Below are positions 1 through 6,306 of a stretch of DNA of 10,225 nucleotides, piece after piece; within the stretch, counting starts at the first letter, position 1, and every line of letters begins with the position of its first letter. This DNA comes from Ruminococcus callidus. GTDB lineage: Bacteria > Bacillota > Clostridia > Oscillospirales > Ruminococcaceae. The position numbers and the translations under genes are program-made. The notes below the pieces were generated by a model. It worked only from the letters and a program-made list of their open reading frames with translations, had not been told where the DNA came from and searched no databases. Location of the stretch: contig NZ_JAJFCK010000062.1 of NCBI RefSeq assembly GCF_020709055.1, positions 1 to 10,225 on the forward strand, read 5' to 3'.

Positions 1-136
1 GGCGCAGAGTATTTCGCTGTCTGCGGACAGCGACTTAGAGGGCACGTGCCCTCTAAGAACACCTCGCCAGCTGCGCTCAGCTGGAGCAGCCTTATTGGGG
101 ACAGTTTTCTGAAATCTTTCTGTTTCTGCACGATGC
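1..136 (+). repeat. Palindromic intergenic repeat, family A (copy 1)
   Basis: Three inverted repeats lie in a row. An 8-bp stem with a TGCG loop is at 14-33, a perfect 24-bp palindrome at 34-57 (core GGCACGTGCC), and a 7-bp stem with a CGCT loop at 67-84 (CCAGCTG/CAGCTGG). A less conserved tail ends in TTTCTGCACGATGC at about 123-136. Positions 1-91 recur inverted at 10133-10223 with two mismatches. The 57-136 part recurs, diverged, at 3862-3940 and inverted at 2029-2106. No coding capacity is apparent. This is a short dispersed repeat of REP or MITE type; its mobiliser is unknown. Confidence 0.85.
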
Positions 137-198
137 GTTTGGTTCTGCTGTGTCACGGTTTATGAGGGCAGGTTATACCGAAAATGCGGTTTTCCCTC

Positions 199-227
199 TT
201 TACAACTGACATAAATCATGTTATAAT
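199..227 (+). promoter_or_regulatory. Sigma-A-type promoter of parA-parB
   Basis: TTTACA at 199-204 and a perfect TATAAT at 222-227 are separated by 17 bp, a near-consensus housekeeping promoter. Transcription should begin near 234. That is only about five bases before the upstream in-frame ATG at 239, which makes that ATG an unlikely start and supports translation from 296 or 302 behind a leader of roughly 60 nt. Confidence 0.75.
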
Positions 228-280
228 AAGTAAGAACTATGATTCGAAAGAAATCGGCAGAAACGGCAGTTTGCCAACGA

Positions 281-287
281 AAGGAAG
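281..287 (+). promoter_or_regulatory. Ribosome binding site deciding the parA start
   Basis: AAGGAAG lies 8 nt before the in-frame GTG at 296 and 14 nt before the ATG at 302. The in-frame ATG at 239 has no Shine-Dalgarno sequence and sits almost at the predicted transcription start. The site therefore favours GTG 296, which gives MGMVYAVANQKGG, matching the usual short N terminus of Soj proteins. Confidence 0.6.
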
Positions 288-295
288 AAATCAGC

Positions 296-1117
296 GTGGG
301 TATGGTCTATGCAGTTGCCAACCAGAAGGGCGGCGTGGGAAAATCGACGACAGTCGTCAATCTGGGGGCATATCTCGGCTCTCGGGGAAAACAGGTGCTC
401 TGCGTGGATATTGACCCGCAGGGCAATACCACCACCGGTCTGGGCATCAAGAAAAAACACCTGACGGCATCCTCCTATGAGGTGCTCGTGGGAAAAAACA
501 GCATTCAGGAGGCGATCGTCCGCACGGCGTTCGAGAATGTCAGCATCCTGCCGGCACGCAATACCCTCGCCGGCGCAGAGCTGGAGCTTGCCTCCATGGA
601 AAACCGGATGAACCGGCTGAAAATGCAGCTGCTCACCTGTAAGCTGGACTATGACTACATCCTCATCGACTGCCCGCCGGCGCTGGGGCTTCTGACGGTG
701 AACGGACTGGTTGCCGCAGACCGGATGATCATTCCCATGCTGGCGGAGTTCTACGCCCTGGAGGGCTTGTCCCAGCTCACCAATACCATCAAGATCGTGC
801 GCAGCAACTTCAATCCGGCGCTGGATATCGCCGGCATTCTGTTCGTGATGTTCGATGCCCGCCTGAACGTGTCCCGCCAGGTGGAGGAGGAAGTGGAGAA
901 GTTTTTCCCCGGCAAGGTCTTTCAAACCAAGATTCCCCGAAACGTCCGCCTCTCCGAAGCCCCCAGCCACGGCAAGCCGGTCATGTACTACGACCACCTC
1001 TCCAAGGGCGCTGAGGCGTATGCGCTGCTGGGCATGGAGCTTCTGGGCGAGAAACCGCCGGAGAAAAAACGCCGTCTGATGATATTCGGCAAAAAAAGGG
1101 AGCGTGAAAGCGAATGA
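296..1117 (+). CDS. parA: Chromosome-partitioning ATPase ParA (Soj family)
   Basis: This is a ParA/MinD-superfamily ATPase that partners ParB-parS in chromosome segregation; in this family the ATP-bound dimer binds the nucleoid non-specifically and is released by ParB-stimulated hydrolysis. From the GTG at 296 it has 273 residues, a typical Soj length. Visible motifs are the deviant Walker A KGGVGKST (about 11-18) with its signature lysine, Walker A' DIDPQGN (38-44), Walker B YILIDCPP (121-128), and the Soj-type C-terminal signature PRNVRLSEAPSHGKPVMYYD (214-233). The tail is basic (KKRRLMIFGKKRERE). An ATG at 239 would add 19 residues unlike Soj N termini and is disfavoured by the promoter position; ATG 302 is the other plausible start. 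Its stop overlaps the parB start (ATGA), implying translational coupling. Plasmid-type ParA is unlikely given the housekeeping neighbours and adjacent chromosomal-type parS. Confidence 0.95.
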   Translation: MGMVYAVANQKGGVGKSTTVVNLGAYLGSRGKQVLCVDIDPQGNTTTGLGIKKKHLTASSYEVLVGKNSIQEAIVRTAFENVSILPARNTLAGAELELASMENRMNRLKMQLLTCKLDYDYILIDCPPALGLLTVNGLVAADRMIIPMLAEFYALEGLSQLTNTIKIVRSNFNPALDIAGILFVMFDARLNVSRQVEEEVEKFFPGKVFQTKIPRNVRLSEAPSHGKPVMYYDHLSKGAEAYALLGMELLGEKPPEKKRRLMIFGKKRERESE

Positions 1118-1956
1118 CAATAGGCGGATTGGGCAGCGGTCTGGATTTTCTCTACGATGAGAATGCCGCCGATGTGCAGGTGAAAAAGACACTGCGGCTC
1201 TCGGAACTGGAGCCGAACCGAGATCAGCCCAGAAAGATTTTCAGCGAAGAGGCAATTGCGGCGCTGGCGGATTCCATTCAGCGCTACGGCATGCTCCAGC
1301 CCATTCTGGTGCGCCCCTACGGGCTGAACTACCAGATCGTCGCCGGCGAACGCCGCTGGCGTGCGGCACGGATGCTGGGGCTGGACGAAGTCCCCGTCAT
1401 CATCCGGGAAATTTCCGACGAGGAGACCATGGAAATTGCCCTCATCGAGAACCTCCAGCGGGAGAACCTGAATCCGCTGGAAGAGGCGGAGGGCTACGAA
1501 CAGCTCATGGAGCGGTTTGAGATGACACAGGAGGACGTCGCCAAGTGCGTGGGCAAATCCCGCAGCGCCGTGGCAAACTCCCTGCGCCTGCTGAAGCTGC
1601 CCAGGGAGATTCGGGAGCTGGTGCAGGGCGCAGCCCTGAGCGCCGGCCACGCCAGAGCACTCCTCGCCATTCGGGATCCCGCACTTCAGATGGACACGGC
1701 AAAGCGTGCCGCAGACGGCAAGCTCACCGTGCGGGACATCGAGAAGATCGCCGCAGCAGAGGTACAGGCAGCGCAGCCGGAAAAGCCGGCGGATGCTATG
1801 CCGGACAGCTATTTCACGGAGATGCAGATCAGTCTGGAGAGCCGTCTGGCACGGCGGGTTTCCGTGACCTATGGGAAGAATAAAGGCTCGCTGGTGCTGG
1901 AGTTCTACGATAAGGACGACCTCGCCGCACTGGCGCAGAAGCTGACAAGAGAGTGA
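1114..1956 (+). CDS. parB: Chromosome-partitioning protein ParB (Spo0J family)
   Basis: ParB is a CTP-dependent DNA clamp that loads at parS, spreads along the chromosome, stimulates ParA and recruits SMC in this family. The 280-residue product has the expected order of parts. The N terminus contains [12 protein letters not shown] (32-43). The CTP-binding arginine motif GERRWRAA is at 79-86, and the [17 protein letters not shown] segment at 112-128. A helix-turn-helix lies at about 137-160 ([27 protein letters not shown] region), followed by [10 protein letters not shown], which contacts parS in homologues. After a charged, alanine-rich linker, the C-terminal 60 or so residues form the dimerisation domain. 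The ATG overlaps the parA stop by 4 bp, and an AAAGGGAG-like Shine-Dalgarno lies about 10 nt upstream. Noc, the close paralogue, is less likely because Noc is not normally the ParA operon partner and recognises a different site. Confidence 0.95.
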   Translation: MTIGGLGSGLDFLYDENAADVQVKKTLRLSELEPNRDQPRKIFSEEAIAALADSIQRYGMLQPILVRPYGLNYQIVAGERRWRAARMLGLDEVPVIIREISDEETMEIALIENLQRENLNPLEEAEGYEQLMERFEMTQEDVAKCVGKSRSAVANSLRLLKLPREIRELVQGAALSAGHARALLAIRDPALQMDTAKRAADGKLTVRDIEKIAAAEVQAAQPEKPADAMPDSYFTEMQISLESRLARRVSVTYGKNKGSLVLEFYDKDDLAALAQKLTRE

Positions 1957-1961
1957 GCGGA

Positions 1962-1977
1962 TGTTTCACGTGAAACA
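1962..1977. promoter_or_regulatory. parS: parS centromere site
   Basis: TGTTTCACGTGAAACA is a perfect 16-bp palindrome matching the Firmicute parS consensus TGTTNCACGTGAAACA; with flanking A and T the dyad extends to 18 bp (1961-1978). It starts five bases after the parB stop. ParB would load here, and spreading would cover its own operon. No second full parS was seen; the other CACGTG cores (near 44, 2892, 8308 and 10176) lack the TGTTN/NAACA arms. Confidence 0.95.
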
Positions 1978-2006
1978 TTGTTAAGGTTTGCCGGTGTAGA
2001 GAAATA

Positions 2007-2124
2007 GCCTCCCCTGAAAGGGTTTACGCATCGTGCAGAAACAATAGGATTTTCAGAAACTGACCCCGAAAAGGCTGATCCAACTGAGCACAGTTGGCGA
2101 GGTGTTTCGTGTCCGTCGATTTCA
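2007..2124. repeat. Degenerate composite of repeat modules C, A and B
   Basis: Three truncated modules abut. A half of family C (GCCTCCCCTGAAAGGG) occupies 2007-2022. A diverged inverted family A copy follows at 2029-2106 (GCATCGTGCAGAAAC at the start, GGCGAGGTGTTT at the end). The right half of family B (GTGTCCGTCGATTTCA) ends the array at 2109-2124. The remaining 2125-2182 shows no clear feature apart from a weak possible promoter (TTGATA at 2140, CATAAC at 2164, 18-bp spacing) that could serve serS. Confidence 0.65.
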
Positions 2125-2182
2125 GCAACGGAATTTTCCTTGATACAAAACCCTCAGACACAGCATAACCTGTTCCGGCTTT

Positions 2183-2299
2183 ATGCCTCCCCTGAAAGGG
2201 GAGGTGTCACGAAGTGACGGAGGGGTTCTAATACTTCGATTTTGCAGTAAGACCCCTCCGAGCGGCTTCGCCGCCCACCTCCCCTTTCAGGGGAGGCAT
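2183..2299. repeat. Foldback element, family C (copy 1)
   Basis: This 117-bp element has perfect 24-bp terminal inverted repeats at 2183-2206 and 2276-2299. Each terminus is itself a hairpin (CCTCCCC-TGAAA-GGGGAGG). Inside are a GTCAC-GAA-GTGAC hairpin (2207-2217) and a GCGGC-TTC-GCCGC hairpin (about 2262-2274). A short reading frame through it translates as MPPLKGEVSRSDGG, a recognisable spurious translation of this kind of repeat, not a gene. The same module, with its internal hairpins in the opposite order, is at 6379-6506. No transposase is present; it is probably a non-autonomous element. Confidence 0.8.
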
Positions 2300-2331
2300 G
2301 TCTTCTCAAACGCTTTGTGGCATAACTCGGC

Positions 2332-2393
2332 GGACACGGCACGCCGTGTCCCTACAAAGTGCGCAAAACACCCCGCTCAGCTGGAGCAGCCTT
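2332..2393. repeat. Family B palindrome joined to a truncated family A module
   Basis: GGACACGGC and GCCGTGTCC flank a 2-bp centre at 2332-2351 and are followed by CTACAAAG, the family B end. Directly after, AAACACCCCGCTCAGCTGGAGCAGCC (roughly 2366-2391) is a family A segment from which about 10 bp (the TCGCCAGCTG part) are missing, so its hairpin is lost. The pair lies 70-130 bp upstream of serS and may form part of its leader. No T-box sequence was found here. Confidence 0.65.
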
Positions 2394-2460
2394 TCATGGG
2401 AAGCATTTCAATCACGCAATTCTGTGGGTAAAACCACTGCAATAAAGGAAGGAAAGAATC

Positions 2461-3741
2461 ATGATCGACATCAAATGGATCCGGAATGATCCGGAAAAAG
2501 TCAAGGAGAACATCCGAAAGAAGTTCCAGGACGAAAAGCTGCCGCTGGTAGACGAAGTGGTAGAGTTGGACCGGAAGTTCCGTGAGGCAAAGGTGCAGGG
2601 CGACGAGCTGCGCAGCCAGCGGAAGTCCGTCAGCAAGAAGATCGGCGCCCTCATGGGTCAGGGCAAAAAGGAAGAGGCTGAGGCAGTCAAGGCTGAGGTC
2701 AGCGCCATCGGCGAAAAGCTGGAGGCTCTGGAAAAGCAGGAGGCCGAGCTGTCCGCAAGAATCCGTGAGATCATGCTGGTCATCCCGAACTTCATCGACG
2801 ATTCCGTGCCCATCGGCAAGGACGATTCCGAAAACGTGGAGGTCGAGCGCTTCGGCGATCCGTTCGTGCCGGAATTTGAGGTGCCCTATCACGTGGACAT
2901 CATGGAGAAGCTCCACGGCATCGACATCGACGCTGCCCGTGACACCAGCGGCAACGGCTTTTACTATCTGTGCGGCGATATCGCACGCCTGCACTCCTCC
3001 ATTCTGGCATATGCCCGTGACTTCATGATCAACAAGGGCTTTACGTACTACATTCCGCCGTTCATGATCCGCAGCAAGGTCGTTACCGGCGTCATGTCCT
3101 TTGCGGAGATGGAGGGCATGATGTACAAGATCGAGGGCGAGGATCTGTACCTCATCGGCACCAGCGAACACTCTATGATCGGCAAGTTCATCGATACCAT
3201 TCTGCCGGAGGAGGAGCTCCCCAAGACCCTCACCAGCTATTCCCCGTGCTTCCGGAAGGAAGTGGGCGCACACGGCATTGAGGAGCGTGGCGTGTACCGC
3301 ATCCACCAGTTTGAGAAGCAGGAGATGATCGTGGTCTGCAAGCCGGAGGAGAGCATGGACTGGTTCCACAAGATGTACGGCTACACCGTCGAATTTTTCC
3401 GCAGTCTGGATATTCCGGTGCGCACACTGGAGTGCTGCTCTGGCGATCTGGCTGACCTGAAGGTGAAGAGTCTGGACGTTGAGGCATGGTCGCCCCGCCA
3501 GAAGAAGTACTTCGAAGTCGGCAGCTGCTCCAATCTGGGCGACGCACAGGCAAGACGTCTGAGCATCCGCATCAAGGGCAAGGACGGCAGCAAGTACTTT
3601 GCGCACACCCTGAATAATACCGTGGTCGCACCGCCCCGTATGCTCATCGCATTCCTGGAGAATAACCTGAACGAGGACGGCTCTGTCCGGATTCCGGAAC
3701 CGCTCCAGCGGTATATGTTCACCGATTGCATCCGTCCGTAA
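2461..3741 (+). CDS. serS: Seryl-tRNA synthetase
   Basis: This class II synthetase charges tRNA-Ser (and tRNA-Sec where present) with serine in the cytoplasm. The 426-residue length is normal. The N-terminal tRNA-binding arm is a long charged antiparallel coiled coil (about 30-104). The catalytic core contains the serine-site TSE (234-236), motif 2 around PCFRKEVGAHG and RIHQFEKQE (262-288), EVGSCSNLGDAQARR (352-366), and motif 3 PPRMLIAFLENN (391-402) with its ATP-binding arginine at about 393. The GTSEHSM, CCSGDLADLKVKS and NNTVVAPPR stretches differ from the E. coli type (GxxLAVGR in motif 3), as in a SerRS subgroup found in Clostridia. AAAGGAAGG ends 8 nt before the ATG. serS operons in Clostridia often carry a T-box; none is visible. 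A strong terminator follows, so it appears to be a single-gene unit. Confidence 0.97.
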   Translation: MIDIKWIRNDPEKVKENIRKKFQDEKLPLVDEVVELDRKFREAKVQGDELRSQRKSVSKKIGALMGQGKKEEAEAVKAEVSAIGEKLEALEKQEAELSARIREIMLVIPNFIDDSVPIGKDDSENVEVERFGDPFVPEFEVPYHVDIMEKLHGIDIDAARDTSGNGFYYLCGDIARLHSSILAYARDFMINKGFTYYIPPFMIRSKVVTGVMSFAEMEGMMYKIEGEDLYLIGTSEHSMIGKFIDTILPEEELPKTLTSYSPCFRKEVGAHGIEERGVYRIHQFEKQEMIVVCKPEESMDWFHKMYGYTVEFFRSLDIPVRTLECCSGDLADLKVKSLDVEAWSPRQKKYFEVGSCSNLGDAQARRLSIRIKGKDGSKYFAHTLNNTVVAPPRMLIAFLENNLNEDGSVRIPEPLQRYMFTDCIRP

Positions 3742-3771
3742 GGCACGCATCAGAAATAACGGCAAAAATTG

Positions 3772-3801
3772 TGGGCAGTCCCGAAAGGGGCTGCCCATTT
3801 T
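3772..3801 (+). terminator. Intrinsic terminator after serS
   Basis: A GC-rich stem pairs 3773-3782 (GGGCAGTCCC) with 3787-3796 (GGGGCTGCCC) across a GAAA tetraloop, extended by a T-A pair, and is followed by TTTT. It begins 30 nt after the serS stop. The A-rich sequence before the stem (CAAAAATT) could let it also stop minus-strand transcription arriving from mnmE. Confidence 0.85.
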
Positions 3802-3820
3802 GCGTGGGGGAAATTATTGT

Positions 3821-3940
3821 TTTGTAGGGACACGGCGTGCCGTGTCCCTACAAAGTACACCGAACACCTCGCCATCTGCGCTCAGTTGGATCAGCCTGAC
3901 GGGTTCCACGATTTCGGTTCTTTTTGTTTCTGCACGATGC
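3821..3940. repeat. Perfect family B palindrome plus family A module
   Basis: Positions 3821-3854 form a 34-bp palindrome: 16-bp arms (TTTGTAGGGACACGGC and its complement) around a GT centre. This is the most complete family B unit in the window. It is followed at 3862-3940 by a diverged family A body that runs from GAACACCTCGCC to TTTCTGCACGATGC, in the same orientation as the copy at 57-136. In copy 1 the position before GAACACC is held by the 24-bp palindrome; here it is held by B, which shows module exchange. Confidence 0.8.
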
Positions 3941-3984
3941 TTTTTCAACGGCGGGTACAGCACAGCTTTCCCCGCTGCACACCC

Positions 3985-4158
3985 TTTTCCACAGAAAATA
4001 CAACACGCTTTCCACATGCCTTTCCACAAATGTTGAAAACCCAGCCTGTCGAAACTCCAAAAAAGCCGCCGAAATCCCGTGAATTCCAGCGGTTCTCATG
4101 ATGCTTTCCCCAAGGCACTGTGGAAAGAATTGTGGAAAGTGGGGAAAGCTTTTCCACA
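3985..4158. promoter_or_regulatory. Cluster of six DnaA-box-like TTTCCACA motifs
   Basis: The 8-mer TTTCCACA occurs six times in 174 bp and, by eye, nowhere else in the window. Plus-strand 9-mers are at 3985 (TTTTCCACA), 4008 and 4020 (CTTTCCACA) and 4150 (TTTTCCACA); minus-strand CTTTCCACA is at 4119-4127 and 4131-4139. The TTTT versions differ from the DnaA box TTATCCACA at one position, the CTTT versions at two. Two pairs have identical 12-bp start-to-start spacing. GCTTTCCCC also occurs at about 3965 and 4103 and inverted near 4141. Parts resemble DnaA-box arrays of Firmicute origins, including TTTCCACAAATGTTGAAAAC at 4021-4040. DnaA binding is inferred. No dnaA gene and no obvious AT-rich unwinding tract is present, and flanking genes point towards the cluster, so an active origin is uncertain. 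Confidence 0.5.
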
Positions 4159-4163
4159 GGCGC

Positions 4164-4397
4164 TTACAGTGTCAGAACAAAGCAGATCCAGCTGCCGTAC
4201 TCCGATTCCACCTGAATCTTGATGCGGTGGGCATCGGCGATGCTCTTGGTAATGGACAGCCCCAGACCGTATCCGCCGGCGCTGGTTCTGGCACGGGAGG
4301 AGTCGCTGCGGTAGAAGCGCTCGAAGATCTTCTCCCGCTCGCTCTCCTCCACGCCCTTGCCGGTGTTGAAGAATTTCAGGATCTTTTTGTCCCGCAC
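4164..4397 (-). pseudogene. C-terminal remnant of a sensor histidine kinase
   Basis: About 77 codons ending at a TAA (4164-4166) match the end of the HATPase_c domain of two-component kinases. NTGKG (a variant of the NTGxG G1 box) is followed by EREKIFERFYRSDSSRAR (the F box), then GGYGLGLSITKSIADAH (the G2 box, GxGLGL), then a final VESEYGSWICFVLTL strand. The N box, phospho-acceptor histidine, HAMP and sensor regions are absent. Upstream of about 4397 the frame stays open to an ATG at 4451, but those residues (MSADSETPRAHASGHRS) come from repeat-derived sequence and show no kinase similarity. It is read as a dead 3' fragment left by a deletion or repeat insertion. No partner response regulator is present. 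Confidence 0.8.
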
Positions 4398-4432
4398 CTG
4401 CGACCTGTGCCCAGAAGCATGGGCACGGGGAG

Positions 4433-4466
4433 TTTCGCTGTCCGCGGACACGGCACAACCTGTCCC
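4433..4466. repeat. Hybrid of family A and family B repeat halves
   Basis: TTTCGCTGTCCGCGGA at 4433-4448 is the left arm of the first family A hairpin (compare 12-26). It runs directly into GGACACGGCACAACCTGTCC (4446-4465), an imperfect B palindrome that, read on the minus strand, matches the B copy at 6337-6356. It fills the gap between the kinase remnant and the end of mnmE, at the breakpoint where the kinase gene is lost. It may form a weak hairpin after mnmE, but there is no convincing T-run. Confidence 0.6.
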
Positions 4467-4486
4467 GACAATTCCGCATCTTGTAA

Positions 4487-5860
4487 CTATTTCCCCACAC
4501 AGAATCTCGCAAACACGTCATTCACCACCGCCTCGGACACCCGCTCACCGGTGAGGGTCAGCAGTGCGTCTGCTGCCTCCTCCAGCAGCACCGTCACGGC
4601 ATCCAGCATCTCTCCGGCTTCCAGCGCCTCCTGTGCCTGCAAAATTTGCGCTCTGGCGTGTTCCAGACACTGCTTCTGCCGTTCGTTGGACACCACGCCC
4701 ATTTCCGGTGTGACCTGCTCCCGGTAGAACATCTCCTCCACCGCCTGACGCAGCTCCTCCAGTCCGTTTCCGTCTTTAGCAGCCATGGAGATGACACGGG
4801 AGAACTGCGCCTGCAATGCCGCCGGTTCCAGTAGCGCCGGCTGGTCGGACTTGTTCAGAATGGCGATCACCGGCTTTTCCGGCAGCTGTTCCAGCATCCG
4901 CCGGTCGTCGTCGTCCAGCGGTCGGGTGGCGTCGAATACCGCCAGAATCAGGTCGGCATCCCGCAGCCGTTCGCCGGCACGCCGGACACCGATCTGCTCG
5001 ATGATGTCCTCGGTTTCCCGCAGCCCCGCCGTGTCGGACAGGCGCAGGGTCACGTCCCCCAGACGAATCTGTTCCTCCACCACGTCCCGTGTCGTTCCGG
5101 CGATCTCCGTGACGATGCTCCGCTGGCTGCCCGACAGCAGATTGAAGAGGGTGGACTTCCCCACGTTGGGCTTGCCCACGATGACTGCCGAAACGCCCGC
5201 ACGGAGAATGCGCCCGTAGTCGTAGGTGGCGAGGGTCTGTTCCAGCGGCTGGAGAATCGCCGTCAGGGACTGCTGCAGCCCCTCCGGTGTCACTGCCGGA
5301 ATCTCGTCCTCCGGATAGTCCGCCCACGCTGCCAGATCGCCCAGACAGTGCACCAGCTGGTCAGTGATCTGCCGGACACGCCGGTAAAGTGCGCCCTCCT
5401 GCTGGGCACGGGCAAACCGCAGCTCCCGGTTTCCGGCAGCACCGATGACGTCCATCACCGCCTCCGCCTGTGTCAGAGTCATCTTTCCGGAGAGAAACGC
5501 ACGCTTGGTGAATTCGCCCGGCTGGGCAGCCGATGCGCCGGCGTGGAGGACTGCCTGAAGAATCCGGCGTGTGACGTAAATGCCGCCGTGGCAGGAAAAT
5601 TCCACGGTGTCCTCGCCGGTGTAGCTGTGGGGGGCACGGAATACGGTGGCGATGCCGTCGTCCAGCGGGGTGCCGTCCGTGTCGAGGAAGCTGCCGTAGG
5701 TGCAGGTGTAGCCCGGCATGGCAGACAGCGTTTTTCCGGAGACGCTGTGGAAGCACGCCTGCGCAAGGGCAACGGCGTCGCTGCCGGAGATGCGGATGAC
5801 GGAGATTCCGCCGGCGGCGTGGGGTGTGGCAATGGCTGCAATGGTATCTGTGGTAGACAT
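4487..5860 (-). CDS. mnmE: tRNA U34 modification GTPase MnmE (TrmE)
   Basis: MnmE works with the FAD enzyme MnmG to form 5-(carboxymethyl)aminomethyluridine at wobble U34 of certain tRNAs. The 457-residue product is full length. The N-terminal folate-binding dimerisation domain occupies about 1-118 (TIAAIATPHAAGGISVIRIS at 6-25). The helical domain is split around the inserted G domain at about 220-380: G1 GKPNVGKS (229-236), G2 region GTTRD (255-259), G3 DTAG (276-279) and G4 NKSD (336-339). The C terminus ends in FCVGK, the conserved FC[IV]GK motif whose cysteine is needed for modification in E. coli. A strong ribosome binding site (AGGAAAGGAG) precedes the ATG. In most Firmicutes mnmE is followed by mnmG and rsmG; here only a repeat and a kinase fragment follow, so those genes must be elsewhere. 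Confidence 0.97.
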   Translation of the reverse strand: MSTTDTIAAIATPHAAGGISVIRISGSDAVALAQACFHSVSGKTLSAMPGYTCTYGSFLDTDGTPLDDGIATVFRAPHSYTGEDTVEFSCHGGIYVTRRILQAVLHAGASAAQPGEFTKRAFLSGKMTLTQAEAVMDVIGAAGNRELRFARAQQEGALYRRVRQITDQLVHCLGDLAAWADYPEDEIPAVTPEGLQQSLTAILQPLEQTLATYDYGRILRAGVSAVIVGKPNVGKSTLFNLLSGSQRSIVTEIAGTTRDVVEEQIRLGDVTLRLSDTAGLRETEDIIEQIGVRRAGERLRDADLILAVFDATRPLDDDDRRMLEQLPEKPVIAILNKSDQPALLEPAALQAQFSRVISMAAKDGNGLEELRQAVEEMFYREQVTPEMGVVSNERQKQCLEHARAQILQAQEALEAGEMLDAVTVLLEEAADALLTLTGERVSEAVVNDVFARFCVGK

Positions 5861-5899
5861 AAGACTGTCTCCTTTCCTGTTTCGTTGAACTCTCCGTCT

Positions 5900-5928
5900 A
5901 GTCTATCACATTTTCCCCGAAAAAGCAA
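5900..5928 (-). promoter_or_regulatory. Probable promoter of mnmE
   Basis: On the minus strand, TTGCTT (5928 to 5923) and TAGACT (5905 to 5900) are separated by 17 bp. This places the transcription start near 5893, giving a leader of about 33 nt that holds the ribosome binding site. Each hexamer matches consensus at four of six positions, so this is a moderate call. Confidence 0.5.
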
Positions 5929-5937
5929 GATTCCGCC

Positions 5938-6272
5938 TTTTGTTATCTGCTTCTGCGATTTTGTAGGGACACGGCGTGCCGTGTCCGTCAATTTCGCACG
6001 ACAAAAAGATGAAGAATATAGGCCTCCCCTGAAAGGGGTGACTCCCCACGGGGTGGGGAGATGCCCGAAGGGCAGAGGGGACCGCTCAGTACGAGGGGGA
6101 CCGCCGTTAGGCGGTGGAGAGGTTCTTTCGTGAAATCTTTTTATGACGTTTTTGGCATAAGTGGAGACCCCTCAGTCAGTGCTGTCGCACTGCCAGCTCT
6201 TACTGAGCGATCCCCTTTGTCACTTCGTGACATTTCCCCATTCTATGGGGAATCACCCCTTTCAGGGGAGCC
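5938..6272. repeat. Composite repeat: family B plus long family C element (copy 2)
   Basis: A TTTTGTTATCTGC lead-in (from 5938) precedes a B palindrome (GGACACGGC-GT-GCCGTGTCC at 5967-5986) and ATTTCGCACGACAAA. A 251-bp family C element follows at 6022-6272 with GCCTCCCCTGAAAGGGG and CCCCTTTCAGGGGAGCC ends. Its interior is rich in hairpins: CCCCACGGGGTGGGG, GCCCGAAGGGC, ACCGCCGTTAGGCGGT, CAGTGCTGTCGCACTG, GTCACTTCGTGAC and CCCCATTCTATGGGG. Short frames here (for example 6061-6336) look like repeat translations, not genes. Confidence 0.75.
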
Positions 6273-6306
6273 ATATTTTTCTCTATCTTTTTGTTTTAGC
6301 CGATAC

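Noticed and set aside
239..295. N-terminal extension of ParA from ATG 239
   Set aside because: It nearly coincides with the predicted transcription start, has no ribosome binding site, and has no counterpart in Soj proteins.
2140..2169. Promoter for serS (TTGATA, 18 bp, CATAAC)
   Set aside because: The -10 match is weak and it lies about 290 bp upstream behind several hairpins; mentioned only as a possibility.
2183..2431. Open frame starting MPPLKGEVSRSDGG
   Set aside because: It runs through the terminal inverted repeats of a foldback element and lacks a ribosome binding site; such PPLKGE-type peptides are typical repeat translations.
2377..3798. 473-codon open frame on the minus strand opposite serS
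   Set aside because: It is the antisense of a clearly conserved synthetase, has histidine/leucine-rich shadow composition, and has no promoter or ribosome binding site of its own.
4096..4521. 141-codon minus-strand frame overlapping the kinase remnant
   Set aside because: Its translation is arginine/cysteine-rich and unlike any family, whereas the neighbouring frame encodes clear HATPase motifs.
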